Below are positions 8,349 through 16,697 of a stretch of DNA of 64,000 bases, one piece after another. The notes beneath the pieces are model-generated. The model was not told the origin of the DNA. It saw only the letters and a list, made by a program, of their open reading frames with translations, and ran no database searches. This stretch comes from Loktanella sp. SALINAS62 (lineage in GTDB: Bacteria; Pseudomonadota; Alphaproteobacteria; Rhodobacterales; Rhodobacteraceae): NCBI RefSeq assembly GCF_018263905.1, contig NZ_JAAFZU010000055.1:1-64000 (forward strand). The letters are read 5' to 3'. The translations under genes were made by a program, and so were the position numbers. How positions within the stretch are numbered: position 1 is the stretch's first letter; every line of letters starts with the position of its first letter.

Positions 8349-9554
8349 TCAGACCGGACGGGTAATTGTAATCTGTGTCACGTCGCAGTTTTCACTGGCA
8401 AAAGTCGCAGCACAAGAGGTCAGATAAAAGTTCCACATGCGCCGGAAACGGTCATCAAAGCCCAGTGCCGCGACCTGATCCCATTTGGCATTGAATGTGT
8501 CGTGCCAGCGGCGCAGCGTCAGGTCGTAGCTATGGCCGAATTCAACGGATTTGACGACTGACAGGCCCGCGTTACCGACCACTGAACGCAAGGCTGACGG
8601 ACTGGGCAACATCCCACCGGGAAAGATATATTTCTGAATGAAATCAGGGCCGCGCTTGTAGATCTTCCAGCGACGATCAGCCACGGTGATGATCTGCAGC
8701 GTCGCATTCTTGCCTGGTTTCAATCGGTTACGGACGGTTTCAAAGTAGACGGGCCAATATTGTTCGCCCACCGCTTCGAACATTTCGATACTGGCGATGC
8801 CGTCGTAGCTGCCTTTTTCGTCGCGGTAATCCTGTAGCTTTATCGTTACCTTGTCGGATAACCCAGCCTTTTCAATGCGGTCCACGGCGTAGTTGAACTG
8901 TTCTGTACTGATTGTCAGGCAGGTCACAGACAGGCCGCGTTGGCTGGCCGCGTATTCGGCGAAACCACCCCAGCCACAGCCGATTTCCAGCACATGGTCA
9001 CCGGGCTGCACACCCATCTGATCGACCATGGATGCATATTTCTGGATCTGCGCAGTCTCCAGATCCTCTTGTCCGGTCTTAAACAGCGCGCTGGAATAGG
9101 TCATCGTGTCGTCCAGCCAGAGCTGGTAGAAATCATTGCCCAGATCGTAATGAAATTCGATGTTCTTGCGGGCCTGCTTTTTGGAATTGCGCTGCAACCA
9201 GAACCGCAGACGTTCAAAGCTGCGCACAAAAAATTGCCCCGGAAACCCGTCGTACATGTCTTCGGCGTCGTCATGCACAAGATCCATGAACGCCTGAAGA
9301 TCCGGCGTGCTCCACCAGCCGTCAAGATAGGCATCGCACAATCCCAGATCGCCTTCGCGCACGGTGCGTGCAAACACGTCCGGGTTGTGAATCTGCACTT
9401 CTGCCACATGACCGGGATCGGTGCCTTCGGTCCGGAAATGCCGCCCGTCCGGCAAGATCACATCCAGCCGCCCGCGTTTCAGCTTGAGCATGTTGAACAC
9501 GGATTGAAAATAGCGCGGAAGGCCGGATTGCCCTTCGGTTGTGGTCAGGATCAT
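8349..9554 (-). CDS. Cyclopropane-fatty-acyl-phospholipid synthase family methyltransferase
   Basis: A 401-residue SAM-dependent methyltransferase of the CFA synthase family. The N-terminal lipid-binding region (1-140) is followed by the SAM motif VLEIGCGWGGFAEYAASQRG near residues 187-206. The C-terminal half contains YIFPGGMLPSP and the EMFEAVGE stretch typical of CFA synthases. Such enzymes methylate unsaturated phospholipid acyl chains at the inner membrane. Roseobacters often carry several paralogues with uncertain products, so I do not assign cfa itself. It starts 124 bases beyond the photolyase stop in the same direction. Confidence 0.9.
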   Translation of the reverse strand: MILTTTEGQSGLPRYFQSVFNMLKLKRGRLDVILPDGRHFRTEGTDPGHVAEVQIHNPDVFARTVREGDLGLCDAYLDGWWSTPDLQAFMDLVHDDAEDMYDGFPGQFFVRSFERLRFWLQRNSKKQARKNIEFHYDLGNDFYQLWLDDTMTYSSALFKTGQEDLETAQIQKYASMVDQMGVQPGDHVLEIGCGWGGFAEYAASQRGLSVTCLTISTEQFNYAVDRIEKAGLSDKVTIKLQDYRDEKGSYDGIASIEMFEAVGEQYWPVYFETVRNRLKPGKNATLQIITVADRRWKIYKRGPDFIQKYIFPGGMLPSPSALRSVVGNAGLSVVKSVEFGHSYDLTLRRWHDTFNAKWDQVAALGFDDRFRRMWNFYLTSCAATFASENCDVTQITITRPV

Positions 9555-9677
9555 GCGTGGTCGGTCCTCAAGATTATGTCCATCCTGTCAGGATTTCGCG
9601 GACTTTAGCGTTTTGTTCACGGAAGTCACGACAGCCTGCCGGAATAGTTGCGCGGATGGCCATGATGACGCAGCAAT

Positions 9678-11102
9678 TCAGTCCTTGAACGTGCTGTAAG
9701 CGTCCAGTGCGGCCTTGCGGCCTGCGTCTGCGGACACGATCGGATCGGGATATGCGTCATCGGGAGACATGCCCCAGCGGCGCGGAATCGCGTCGAAATA
9801 GGCGCACGCCGTGTCCGATGGCGCAGCATAGTCTTCTGCCAGCCACGCTTTTACGTAGTGGCGGTCCTTGTCGAACTTGTCCAACTGCGTGACGGGGTTG
9901 AATACCCGAAAATACGGCGTCGCATCCGGCCCGGACCCGGCGGACCATTGCCAGCCCATCGCGTTGCTGGCCGGGTCCCAGTCGATCAGGTGATCCTGAA
10001 ACCATTTTTGTCCAATCCGCCAATGACACAGCAGATGCTTGGTCAGATAGCTCGCAACGATCATGCGGCCCCGGTTATGCATGGTGCCGGTGACATACAT
10101 CTCGCGCATGGCGGCATCGACGAAACGGATACCGGTGCGCCCCTGTTTCCACGCAATCACCTCTGCACGGCGTTCATCGGTGTTCCAGTCAAAGCCGTTC
10201 CAGTCTTCGCGCCAGTTATCGGTCGCAATGCGCGGGGTATGATAGATCAGGTGATATGCAAATTCGCGCCAGACCAGTTCTTTCAGAAACGTTTCCGCGT
10301 CCTTGGACCCGTCCTGCAACTGGCGCTGCCCCGCATGCCAGCAGGCCAGCGGGCTGATTTCGCCATAGGTCAGGTTTTCGGACAGACCCGACGTGCCATC
10401 CTTTTTCGACGGCACATCACGGTTTTTTTGATAGTCCGACATCTGGTGCTGAACAAAAGTGGCCAGTCGCTGGCGCGCCGCGTCTTCGCCCACGACGCAC
10501 CACGGGCGCAGCACATCGGCGCCGCGGTTCATTGCGGCATCCATGTCCCAATCCGACAGTGCATCGCTTTCGGGCCAGTCCGTGGGCGTCGTCAGTTGGT
10601 CCGGTGCGGCGCGTGTGCCGGGCAGTTCCCGGTCGCGCACGTTCCTCCACATCGGTGTAAACACCTTGTAGAAACCGCCTGTGCCTGTTTCCACGGTCCA
10701 GGGTTCGAACAGCAAATGTCCGTCAAAACTGCGGGCATCAATCCCATCGTCCTTCAGCGCTTGTTTGACGGTCCTGTCGCGCGCGATGCAGTCGGGATCA
10801 TACAGCCGCGACCACCACACCGCCCCCGCGCCGGTGTCCCGGATCAGCTGACGCAGGACATCAACCGGGTTTCCCCGACGCAAGATCAGACGACTTTCTT
10901 TGTTCATCAAGGCGTCTGCATGGGCGGCGATGGACAGCCCCCACCGCATCCGCGCGGCCGCACCTGTTGCGGCGACCACATCGTCGTTGATGAACACCGG
11001 GATGACTGGCCGCCCACTGTCACAGGCCTGTGCCAACGCGGGATGATCGGACAGTCGCAGATCGCGGCGAAACCAAAGCAGTATAGGGGATGTGTCAGTC
11101 AT
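9678..11102 (-). CDS. phrB: Deoxyribodipyrimidine photolyase
   Basis: A 474-residue flavoprotein that repairs cyclobutane pyrimidine dimers with blue light. The N-terminal alpha/beta antenna domain opens with ILLWFRRDLRLSDHPAL. The C-terminal FAD-binding helical domain carries LVWREFAYHL, GRTGIRFVDAAMREM, HNRGRMIVASYL and GWQWSAGSGPDATPYFRVFN, the class I photolyase signatures. Length and tryptophan-rich electron-transfer region are normal. A strong terminator lies just upstream, between this gene and the BCCT gene before it, so it probably has its own promoter in 11103-11147. Confidence 0.95.
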   Translation of the reverse strand: MTDTSPILLWFRRDLRLSDHPALAQACDSGRPVIPVFINDDVVAATGAAARMRWGLSIAAHADALMNKESRLILRRGNPVDVLRQLIRDTGAGAVWWSRLYDPDCIARDRTVKQALKDDGIDARSFDGHLLFEPWTVETGTGGFYKVFTPMWRNVRDRELPGTRAAPDQLTTPTDWPESDALSDWDMDAAMNRGADVLRPWCVVGEDAARQRLATFVQHQMSDYQKNRDVPSKKDGTSGLSENLTYGEISPLACWHAGQRQLQDGSKDAETFLKELVWREFAYHLIYHTPRIATDNWREDWNGFDWNTDERRAEVIAWKQGRTGIRFVDAAMREMYVTGTMHNRGRMIVASYLTKHLLCHWRIGQKWFQDHLIDWDPASNAMGWQWSAGSGPDATPYFRVFNPVTQLDKFDKDRHYVKAWLAEDYAAPSDTACAYFDAIPRRWGMSPDDAYPDPIVSADAGRKAALDAYSTFKD

Positions 11103-11147
11103 AGATGTCCAATCTAGTGCGCCGCGCCGGTGTTCAAGCGCAAACGC

Positions 11148-11176
11148 AAAAGGGCCCCATAGTGCGGGGCCCTTTT
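11148..11176 (-). terminator. Rho-independent terminator after BCCT transporter
   Basis: AAAAGGGCCCC (11148-11158) pairs with GGGGCCCTTTT (11166-11176) around a 7-base loop. Read on the minus strand, the stem ends in TTTT, 18 bases after the stop of the BCCT gene. Confidence 0.9.
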
Positions 11177-11193
11177 AACGCGCGTCCAGACCG

Positions 11194-12834
11194 TTAGGCG
11201 GGTTTTGGTTCGCTTTTCAGTCCCTTGTAGATCGCATAGCACATGAACAGCAGGACGATGGTGAACGGCAACCCGGTCGAAATGACCATGGATTGCAGCG
11301 ATGCCAGACCGCCTGCCGACAAAAGCAGCACGATGGCCACGGCGCCTTCGAAAATGCACCAGAACACACGCTGCGGCACGGGTGCGTCGATCTTGCCCCC
11401 CGCCGTGATTGTATCAATCACCAGCGACCCCGAATCCGACGAGGTCACAAAGAACACGATGACCAGCACGATCCCGATAAAGCTTGTGATCTGCGCCAAC
11501 GGCAGTGCGTCCAGCATGGCAAACAACTGAACCGGCAATTCCGCGTCTTGTGCTGCTGTGTAGCCATCGTTGACCACCTGCAAAATCGCGGTGCCACCAA
11601 AGACCGACATCCACAACACGCAGACAAGGCTAGGAATCAAAAGCACGCAGGTAATGAATTCGCGCACGGTACGGCCACGGCTGACCCGTGCGATGAACAT
11701 GCCGACGAACGGCGACCAGCTGATCCACCACGCCCAGTAGAACGACGTCCAGCCCTGCAAAAAGTTTGTATCAGTCCGACCAAACGGGTTCGACAGCGCT
11801 GGCAAATACGTGAAATAGGCCAGCAACGAATCCGCAAACAATACGATCAGCGCCACGGTTGGACCCACAAGCAAGGTAAAGAACAACAGCAACCCGGCCA
11901 GACCCATGTTGATTTCGGACAGGATCTTTACCCCGCCATCAAGCCCGCGCATCACCGAAACCAGCGCGATGGCCGTGATAAAGGTGATCAGAATAACCTC
12001 TGTCACGCTGCCTGTCGGGATGCCGAACAAAGCATTCAGACCGGCAGTGGCCTGTGTGGCGCCGAACCCCAAGGATGTCGCCAGACCGAACAGAGTGGCA
12101 AAGACCGCGATGATGTCGATGACATGACCGGGCCAGCCCCAGACACGTTCGCCCAACAGCGGATAGAACGCCGACCGGATCGTCAGCGGCAGCCCCTTGT
12201 TGTAGCTGAACAGCGCCAGCGCCAGACCGACGATCGCATAGATCCCCCAAGGGTGCAGACCCCAGTGGAAAATGGTCGATGCCATGCTTAGCCTGATTGC
12301 GGATTCCGTATCGTCGACGGCACCTGCAAGCGGCGACCAGTCCGTGCGAAGCCCGCCTTCAGACGCAGGCCCACCCAGCGATGTGGAAAAATGCGTCAGC
12401 GGTTCTGACACGCCGTAGAACATCAGGCCGATGCCCATCCCAGCGGCAAACAGCATGGCGAACCAGCCGACATAGGTATAATCCGCAGTCGCTTCGGCGC
12501 CACCCAGCCGCACCTTGCCCAAAGGCGACACGATCAGGAACAGACAAAACAGGACAAAAAAGTTGGCTGACAACAAGAAGAACCAATCAAACGTGCCTGT
12601 GACTGCGGTGAACAACCAGCTAAAGACCGACCCTGACTGTTCCGGCAGCGCGAGCGTATAAAAGACGAACGCGACGACGGCGATTGCCGATACGCCAAAA
12701 ACGGGGTTGTGGATATCGAACCCGAAATTGCCCACCGACCCTTCGATGTTGTCCTGTCCGATATCATAGTCGGTTTCAATCGTACCGACCGCTCCTTCAG
12801 GCTCTGGTATGCCCTGCCCGGTGACCTCTGTCAT
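11194..12834 (-). CDS. BCCT family betaine/choline/carnitine-type transporter (copy 1)
   Basis: Start at 12832-12834, preceded by AAGGA with good spacing, gives 546 residues beginning MTEVTGQGIPEPEGAVGTIE. About twelve membrane helices follow an acidic cytoplasmic N-terminus. The substrate helix reads FAAGMGIGLMFYGVSEPLTHF, the glycine motif of sodium-coupled BCCT carriers such as BetP. The conserved tryptophan-rich stretch WTSFYWAWWISWSPFVGMFI forms the quaternary-ammonium box. Substrate (glycine betaine, choline or DMSP) cannot be distinguished by eye. It lies directly behind a second BCCT gene of distinct sequence, so it is a paralogue pair and not a recent duplication. Confidence 0.93.
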   Translation of the reverse strand: MTEVTGQGIPEPEGAVGTIETDYDIGQDNIEGSVGNFGFDIHNPVFGVSAIAVVAFVFYTLALPEQSGSVFSWLFTAVTGTFDWFFLLSANFFVLFCLFLIVSPLGKVRLGGAEATADYTYVGWFAMLFAAGMGIGLMFYGVSEPLTHFSTSLGGPASEGGLRTDWSPLAGAVDDTESAIRLSMASTIFHWGLHPWGIYAIVGLALALFSYNKGLPLTIRSAFYPLLGERVWGWPGHVIDIIAVFATLFGLATSLGFGATQATAGLNALFGIPTGSVTEVILITFITAIALVSVMRGLDGGVKILSEINMGLAGLLLFFTLLVGPTVALIVLFADSLLAYFTYLPALSNPFGRTDTNFLQGWTSFYWAWWISWSPFVGMFIARVSRGRTVREFITCVLLIPSLVCVLWMSVFGGTAILQVVNDGYTAAQDAELPVQLFAMLDALPLAQITSFIGIVLVIVFFVTSSDSGSLVIDTITAGGKIDAPVPQRVFWCIFEGAVAIVLLLSAGGLASLQSMVISTGLPFTIVLLFMCYAIYKGLKSEPKPA

Positions 12835-12920
12835 GCAGCTTCCTTTTGTCGTTGGTTTCGCTAACGCTAACATAAGTTGCGTCGGAATGACAAACCGAAC
12901 GCGTCGGGCGATGTTTGTGT

Positions 12921-12952
12921 GCGGGGGCCGCCGTGGTCACAGCGGCCCCCGC
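12921..12952 (-). terminator. GC-rich hairpin between the two BCCT genes
   Basis: GCGGGGGCCGC (12921-12931) pairs exactly with GCGGCCCCCGC (12942-12952) over a 10-base loop, 8 bases after the stop of the upstream BCCT gene. There is no T run on the minus strand, so it may act as an mRNA-stabilising or attenuating hairpin rather than a full terminator. Confidence 0.55.
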
Positions 12953-12959
12953 AAGACGG

Positions 12960-14678
12960 TCAAATCGTGGTTGCGGGTCGCTCTTGTTCAGCCCCAACCT
13001 GATGCTGCAATCCTTCTACGTTCGGTTCTGCGGTCGTTGGCATCCCGGCCTGAACACGGCGGCTGTCGTAGTAGATCGCCTTGATCAGCGAGACGGCCAT
13101 CAGCACCATGACCACCGAAAACGGCAATGCGCCGATCACCATCGCGGTCTGGATCGCACCAATCCCGCCGATGATCAGCAACGCCGCCACAACAGCCCCC
13201 AGTGCGACACCCCAGAAAATGATGTGCGGACGTGCCTTTGGGCCTTCGTCACCTGCGGCGTTGATCGTGTTCACGATCAGAACGGCAGAATCGGCAGAGG
13301 TCACCAGATAGGTCATCAACAAGATCACGATGATCACCGCCATACCGTATTGCAGGATCGGGTTTCCGATCAGCGCATCGGTCATCGCAAAGATCTTGCC
13401 GCCATCGGTTGCGTTAAAGATCGCACCGCCCGCTTGCCCACTTTGTTCAAGGTCGATGGCGGTGCCACCGGCCCATGCAAACCAGACAAAACACATCAGC
13501 GACGGCACTAGGATCGCCCCCAGAACGAATTCGCGGATCGTGCGCCCCTTCGAGATACGCGCCAGAAACAGCCCGACGAACGGTGCGAAAGCAACCCACC
13601 ACGCCCAGTAGAAAACCGTCCATCCCCCCTGCCAGCTCGCCAGCGCCGCACCGGTTTCCGTCCCGTCGTCACTGTAGACGGTCACCATCATGCCTGGCAG
13701 TGCGATCAGGTAATCCCAGATGCCGACGAAAAACGCCTGTGCACCAAAAAACGTCGCCCCGAAAATCATCAGGAACCCCAAAAGGAAGATCGACAGCACC
13801 ATGTTGATGTTCGACAGCCACTTGATCCCCTTGCCCACGCCCGACAGGGCCGACAGCGTGGATGCACCCATGATGATAAAGATCGCGACCAGAATTCCCA
13901 TGACCGATGGGGTCACAGCGCCTTCGGCATCGGTCTGCATCAGCCAGTCACCGAACCCGATCCGCGCCAACCCGTCGATAAACTGGTTCACACCGAAGCC
14001 CAGCGTCTGTGCCACACCCAGAATGGTGGCGACCACGGCCACGGCGTCAATCAGATGGCCCAGCGGTCCGGACAGGCGCGCGCCAAACAGGGGCGTCAGC
14101 GACGACCGGATCGTCAGCGGCAGCGACCGGCGATAGGCAAAGAACGCAAGCCCCAGACCCGCAATCGCATAGGCCGACCACGCCGTTAGACCCCAGTGCA
14201 GATAGGACCATTTGAACGCGTTCATGGCGTTATCGGCACCGGCTGCGGTTGCAGCGCCTGAAATGACGTCGGGGTTGGTGTTGAAATGATAGATCGGTTC
14301 GGCCACGGCCCACGTCAGCATGCCCACACCAATTCCGGCGCCGAACATCATGGAAAACCACGAAAAGTTATCAAATTCTGGCACATCGTCTGGCAGGCCC
14401 AGTTTCAAGCGGCCCGCGCTTGGCCAGACCGCCAGACCGACACAGACGACCACGAAAAACAGCATCACGCCGACATACCAGGTTGCAAAGTTGGTCAGGA
14501 TGAAACTGTTGAAATCCCCCAGCACACGGCCTGCGTTTGCGGGAAACGCCACGGCCCAGATCACCAGTAATCCGATGATGATTTTCGACGACAGCGTCAC
14601 ATCCAGATTGAAACCCGAATAGAAACCGCGCTTGGCGACCTTGATCGGCAAATCGGTGAAAATTGGCTTAAGCGCCAT
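12960..14678 (-). CDS. BCCT family betaine/choline/carnitine-type transporter (copy 2)
   Basis: The ATG at 14676-14678 follows a near-perfect AGGAGG site and gives 572 residues, MALKPIFTDLPIKVAKRGFY onward. Helices and the tryptophan box (WTVFYWAWWVAFAPFVGLFL) are intact. Its substrate helix reads GAGIGVGMLTWAVAEPIYHF, different from the GMGIGLMFYG form in the neighbouring copy, which suggests a different specificity or coupling ion. acuI ends 93 bases upstream on the same strand, so acuI, this gene and the second BCCT gene may share a transcript. Uptake of glycine betaine or DMSP is the leading idea; this is inference. Confidence 0.93.
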   Translation of the reverse strand: MALKPIFTDLPIKVAKRGFYSGFNLDVTLSSKIIIGLLVIWAVAFPANAGRVLGDFNSFILTNFATWYVGVMLFFVVVCVGLAVWPSAGRLKLGLPDDVPEFDNFSWFSMMFGAGIGVGMLTWAVAEPIYHFNTNPDVISGAATAAGADNAMNAFKWSYLHWGLTAWSAYAIAGLGLAFFAYRRSLPLTIRSSLTPLFGARLSGPLGHLIDAVAVVATILGVAQTLGFGVNQFIDGLARIGFGDWLMQTDAEGAVTPSVMGILVAIFIIMGASTLSALSGVGKGIKWLSNINMVLSIFLLGFLMIFGATFFGAQAFFVGIWDYLIALPGMMVTVYSDDGTETGAALASWQGGWTVFYWAWWVAFAPFVGLFLARISKGRTIREFVLGAILVPSLMCFVWFAWAGGTAIDLEQSGQAGGAIFNATDGGKIFAMTDALIGNPILQYGMAVIIVILLMTYLVTSADSAVLIVNTINAAGDEGPKARPHIIFWGVALGAVVAALLIIGGIGAIQTAMVIGALPFSVVMVLMAVSLIKAIYYDSRRVQAGMPTTAEPNVEGLQHQVGAEQERPATTI

Positions 14679-14771
14679 TGGCGTTCCTCCTGTAGCCCGG
14701 GGCAACATGCACCGATTTTACGTCAAATATAGCTGTCGCTTCCACTTGCTGTGAGCGACATCGGACAGAGA

Positions 14772-15755
14772 TCAGGCGTTTACATCGACAACGACACGTC
14801 CGCGCACCTGACCCTTCAGAATGTCTGCCCCCAACTGCGGCAGATCGGACAGCGTTGCGGGCTGGATCATCGCGTCCAGCTTTTCCAGCGGCAGATCCTT
14901 TGCAATGCGCTGCCATGCCCGCAGTCGGTTTTCATAGGGCTGCATCACGGAATCGATGCCCAGCAGGTTCACACCGCGCAGCAGGAACGGAATGACCGTT
15001 GCGGGCAGCCCCGCGCCGCCTGCCAGCCCGACAGCCGCAACCGATGCGCCGTATTGCATCTGGCCCAGCACGCGCGCCAGCATGTCACCGCCCACCGCGT
15101 CAATACAGCCGCCCCAGCGTTCGCCTTCCAGCGAGCGTTTGATCGTTTCGGCCAGTTCTGCGCGGTCGATGATTTCAGTGGCACCCAATCCGCGCAGATA
15201 ATCCGCAGAGTCCGGCCTGCCGGTCACGGCCGCCACGTCATGCCCAAGATGCGACAGAATCGCTGTGGCGACCGATCCCACACCGCCCGATGCGCCCGTG
15301 ACCAATACCGGGCCGTCCTTTATTCCGTGGTCTTCCAGCGCCATCACAGCCAGCATTGCCGTGAACCCGGCGGTGCCGATGGCCATGGCGTGCCGGGTAT
15401 CCAGCCCGTCAGGCAGCGGCACCAGCCATTCCGCCTTGACCCGCGCTTTTTGCGCGTAACCGCCCCAATGCGCCTCTCCGACGCGCCAGCCGGTCAACAC
15501 GACCCGGTCGCCCGGCTTATAACATTCGTGTTCGCTGGATTCGACAGTGCCTGCAAAATCGATCCCCGGAACATGGGGGTAATTGCGCACCAGCCCGCCG
15601 CCCGGCCCCAGACACAACCCGTCCTTGTAGTTCAGCGTTGAATATTCAACGGCGACCGTCACGTCGCCTGCGGGCAGATCATCCAGCGATAGCTGTTCCA
15701 CCGCGGCATGCGTCTGCCCCTCTGCGTTTTTCTTGACCACAATCGCATCAAACAT
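14772..15755 (-). CDS. acuI: Acrylyl-CoA reductase (NADPH), AcuI-type MDR oxidoreductase
   Basis: A 327-residue zinc-independent medium-chain reductase starting MFDAIVVKKNAEGQTHAAVE. The stretches VEYSTLNYKDGLCLGPGGGL and YPHVPGIDFAGTVE, the WRVGE motif, and the nucleotide loop VTGASGGVGSVAT match AcuI/YhdH, which reduces toxic acrylyl-CoA to propionyl-CoA. In roseobacters AcuI protects cells growing on DMSP or acrylate and is often next to DMSP genes. Here it stands before two BCCT carriers but no DMSP lyase is visible. The frame extends further upstream, but that part lacks family similarity, so I start at 15753-15755. Confidence 0.9.
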   Translation of the reverse strand: MFDAIVVKKNAEGQTHAAVEQLSLDDLPAGDVTVAVEYSTLNYKDGLCLGPGGGLVRNYPHVPGIDFAGTVESSEHECYKPGDRVVLTGWRVGEAHWGGYAQKARVKAEWLVPLPDGLDTRHAMAIGTAGFTAMLAVMALEDHGIKDGPVLVTGASGGVGSVATAILSHLGHDVAAVTGRPDSADYLRGLGATEIIDRAELAETIKRSLEGERWGGCIDAVGGDMLARVLGQMQYGASVAAVGLAGGAGLPATVIPFLLRGVNLLGIDSVMQPYENRLRAWQRIAKDLPLEKLDAMIQPATLSDLPQLGADILKGQVRGRVVVDVNA

Positions 15756-15852
15756 CGCATCGCTCCCTGACGTTGCGCGGCTGTTGCGCCACGCGTTGTT
15801 GTTGGTGTTCTTCAATGGCGCCGCACGACAGCGCGCGACGGAAAAAGGTGTG

Positions 15853-16380
15853 TCAGCCGGGCGCACCCGGAAACAGATCGTGATCGACCAATCCGAACAG
15901 ATTGGCGTCGTAACTGTCATGGCCCGCTTTTGTCAGCGCGCCCATGACCATCGCGCGGTAATGGGTCTGCTGATTGAACATGTGCATGACGCAGACCGAT
16001 CTGGGGGCGATCATGTCATCATGGCGGGTCAACGAATAGAACGCCATGTCACCGCTCAGATCGACGCTGGCCAAGGTATCGGCCCACATCCGCAGTCCGC
16101 CGTCGGTCCGAAACCGCGCGGTCCACCAGGCGGTTTTATCCGCCGTCATCGTCGCCGTGGCGTCCATTGCGGCATCTGGCACAGGCTGCGCGGCAAAGCG
16201 GTGCAACCACATCCGGTCAAGCCAGAGCAGGTGGTTCAGCGTGCCAAGGATCGATCCGTGCATCAGCCCCACATCGGCGTGCAGATCGGCGTCTGGTATC
16301 GCCTCAAGAACCGACCATAGGCTTTTGTTTTGCCACGCATTGTAACGGGCCATCATCCGGCAATAGGCGCGATCGATCAT
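15853..16380 (-). CDS. DinB-family protein
   Basis: 175 residues starting MIDRAYCRMMARYNAWQNKS, a typical DinB/YfiT four-helix bundle opening with the conserved aromatic helix. The metal triad is probably the His of LMHGSILGTLNHLLWLDRMW together with the C-terminal pair in FNQQTHYRAMV. These metal-dependent bundles include thiol transferases and DNA-damage-induced proteins; no specific reaction can be assigned. An in-frame ATG 24 bases upstream (16402-16404) is an alternative start. The chosen start overlaps a short upstream ORF as ATGA. Confidence 0.85.
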   Translation of the reverse strand: MIDRAYCRMMARYNAWQNKSLWSVLEAIPDADLHADVGLMHGSILGTLNHLLWLDRMWLHRFAAQPVPDAAMDATATMTADKTAWWTARFRTDGGLRMWADTLASVDLSGDMAFYSLTRHDDMIAPRSVCVMHMFNQQTHYRAMVMGALTKAGHDSYDANLFGLVDHDLFPGAPG

Positions 16381-16472
16381 GCCATTCGACCTGTTGCGAT
16401 CCATTGGTCTGGAATCGGGTTTGGCACCGCTGAAAGAGGCATGTCGGTGGACTGGTTCGGGCGTGATGCCAT
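16377..16472 (-). CDS. Possible 31-residue upstream ORF coupled to the DinB gene
   Basis: On the minus strand an AAAAGGAG site sits five bases before the ATG at 16470-16472. That frame encodes MASRPNQSTDMPLSAVPNPI and 11 further residues, then stops at TGA, which overlaps the DinB start as ATGA. The peptide is hydrophilic and proline-rich with no recognised family. The strong ribosome site and exact coupling suggest either a leader peptide or translation-coupling device. It may also be chance, since the peptide has no visible homology. Confidence 0.35.
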   Translation of the reverse strand: MASRPNQSTDMPLSAVPNPIPDQWIATGRMA

Positions 16473-16697
16473 GGATGCTCCTTTTGCGGGCAAATTGATT
16501 GCAAAATGCGCGCCAATCCGGCGCCGTCGCTTGAATGATGGCCGATCCCTTACAATTTGACAAACCCCAAGAACGACAATTCAGGCGCATCCAGCGGCGG
16601 TGCGGCGCGAAACCCCGCAGGCCCCCGATGTCTCTTGCCGTTTCAGGGTCTAGGTTTTAGCGTCGCTTCAATTCAAAGGTTCAACAGGAGTTACCAA
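16473..16697. promoter_or_regulatory. Divergent intergenic region before the solute-binding protein
   Basis: About 225 bases separate the DinB upstream ORF from the binding-protein gene. A TACAAT hexamer at 16551-16556 lies roughly 15-16 bases after CTTGAA and could be a sigma-70 type -10 for the plus strand, followed by a long leader. A CAGGAG ribosome site precedes the ATG at 16698. No hairpin strong enough to call a riboswitch is evident. Confidence 0.3.

Noticed and set aside
9858-11117. 419-codon plus-strand frame over the photolyase gene
   Set aside because: The photolyase motifs on the minus strand are unambiguous, and the plus product has none.
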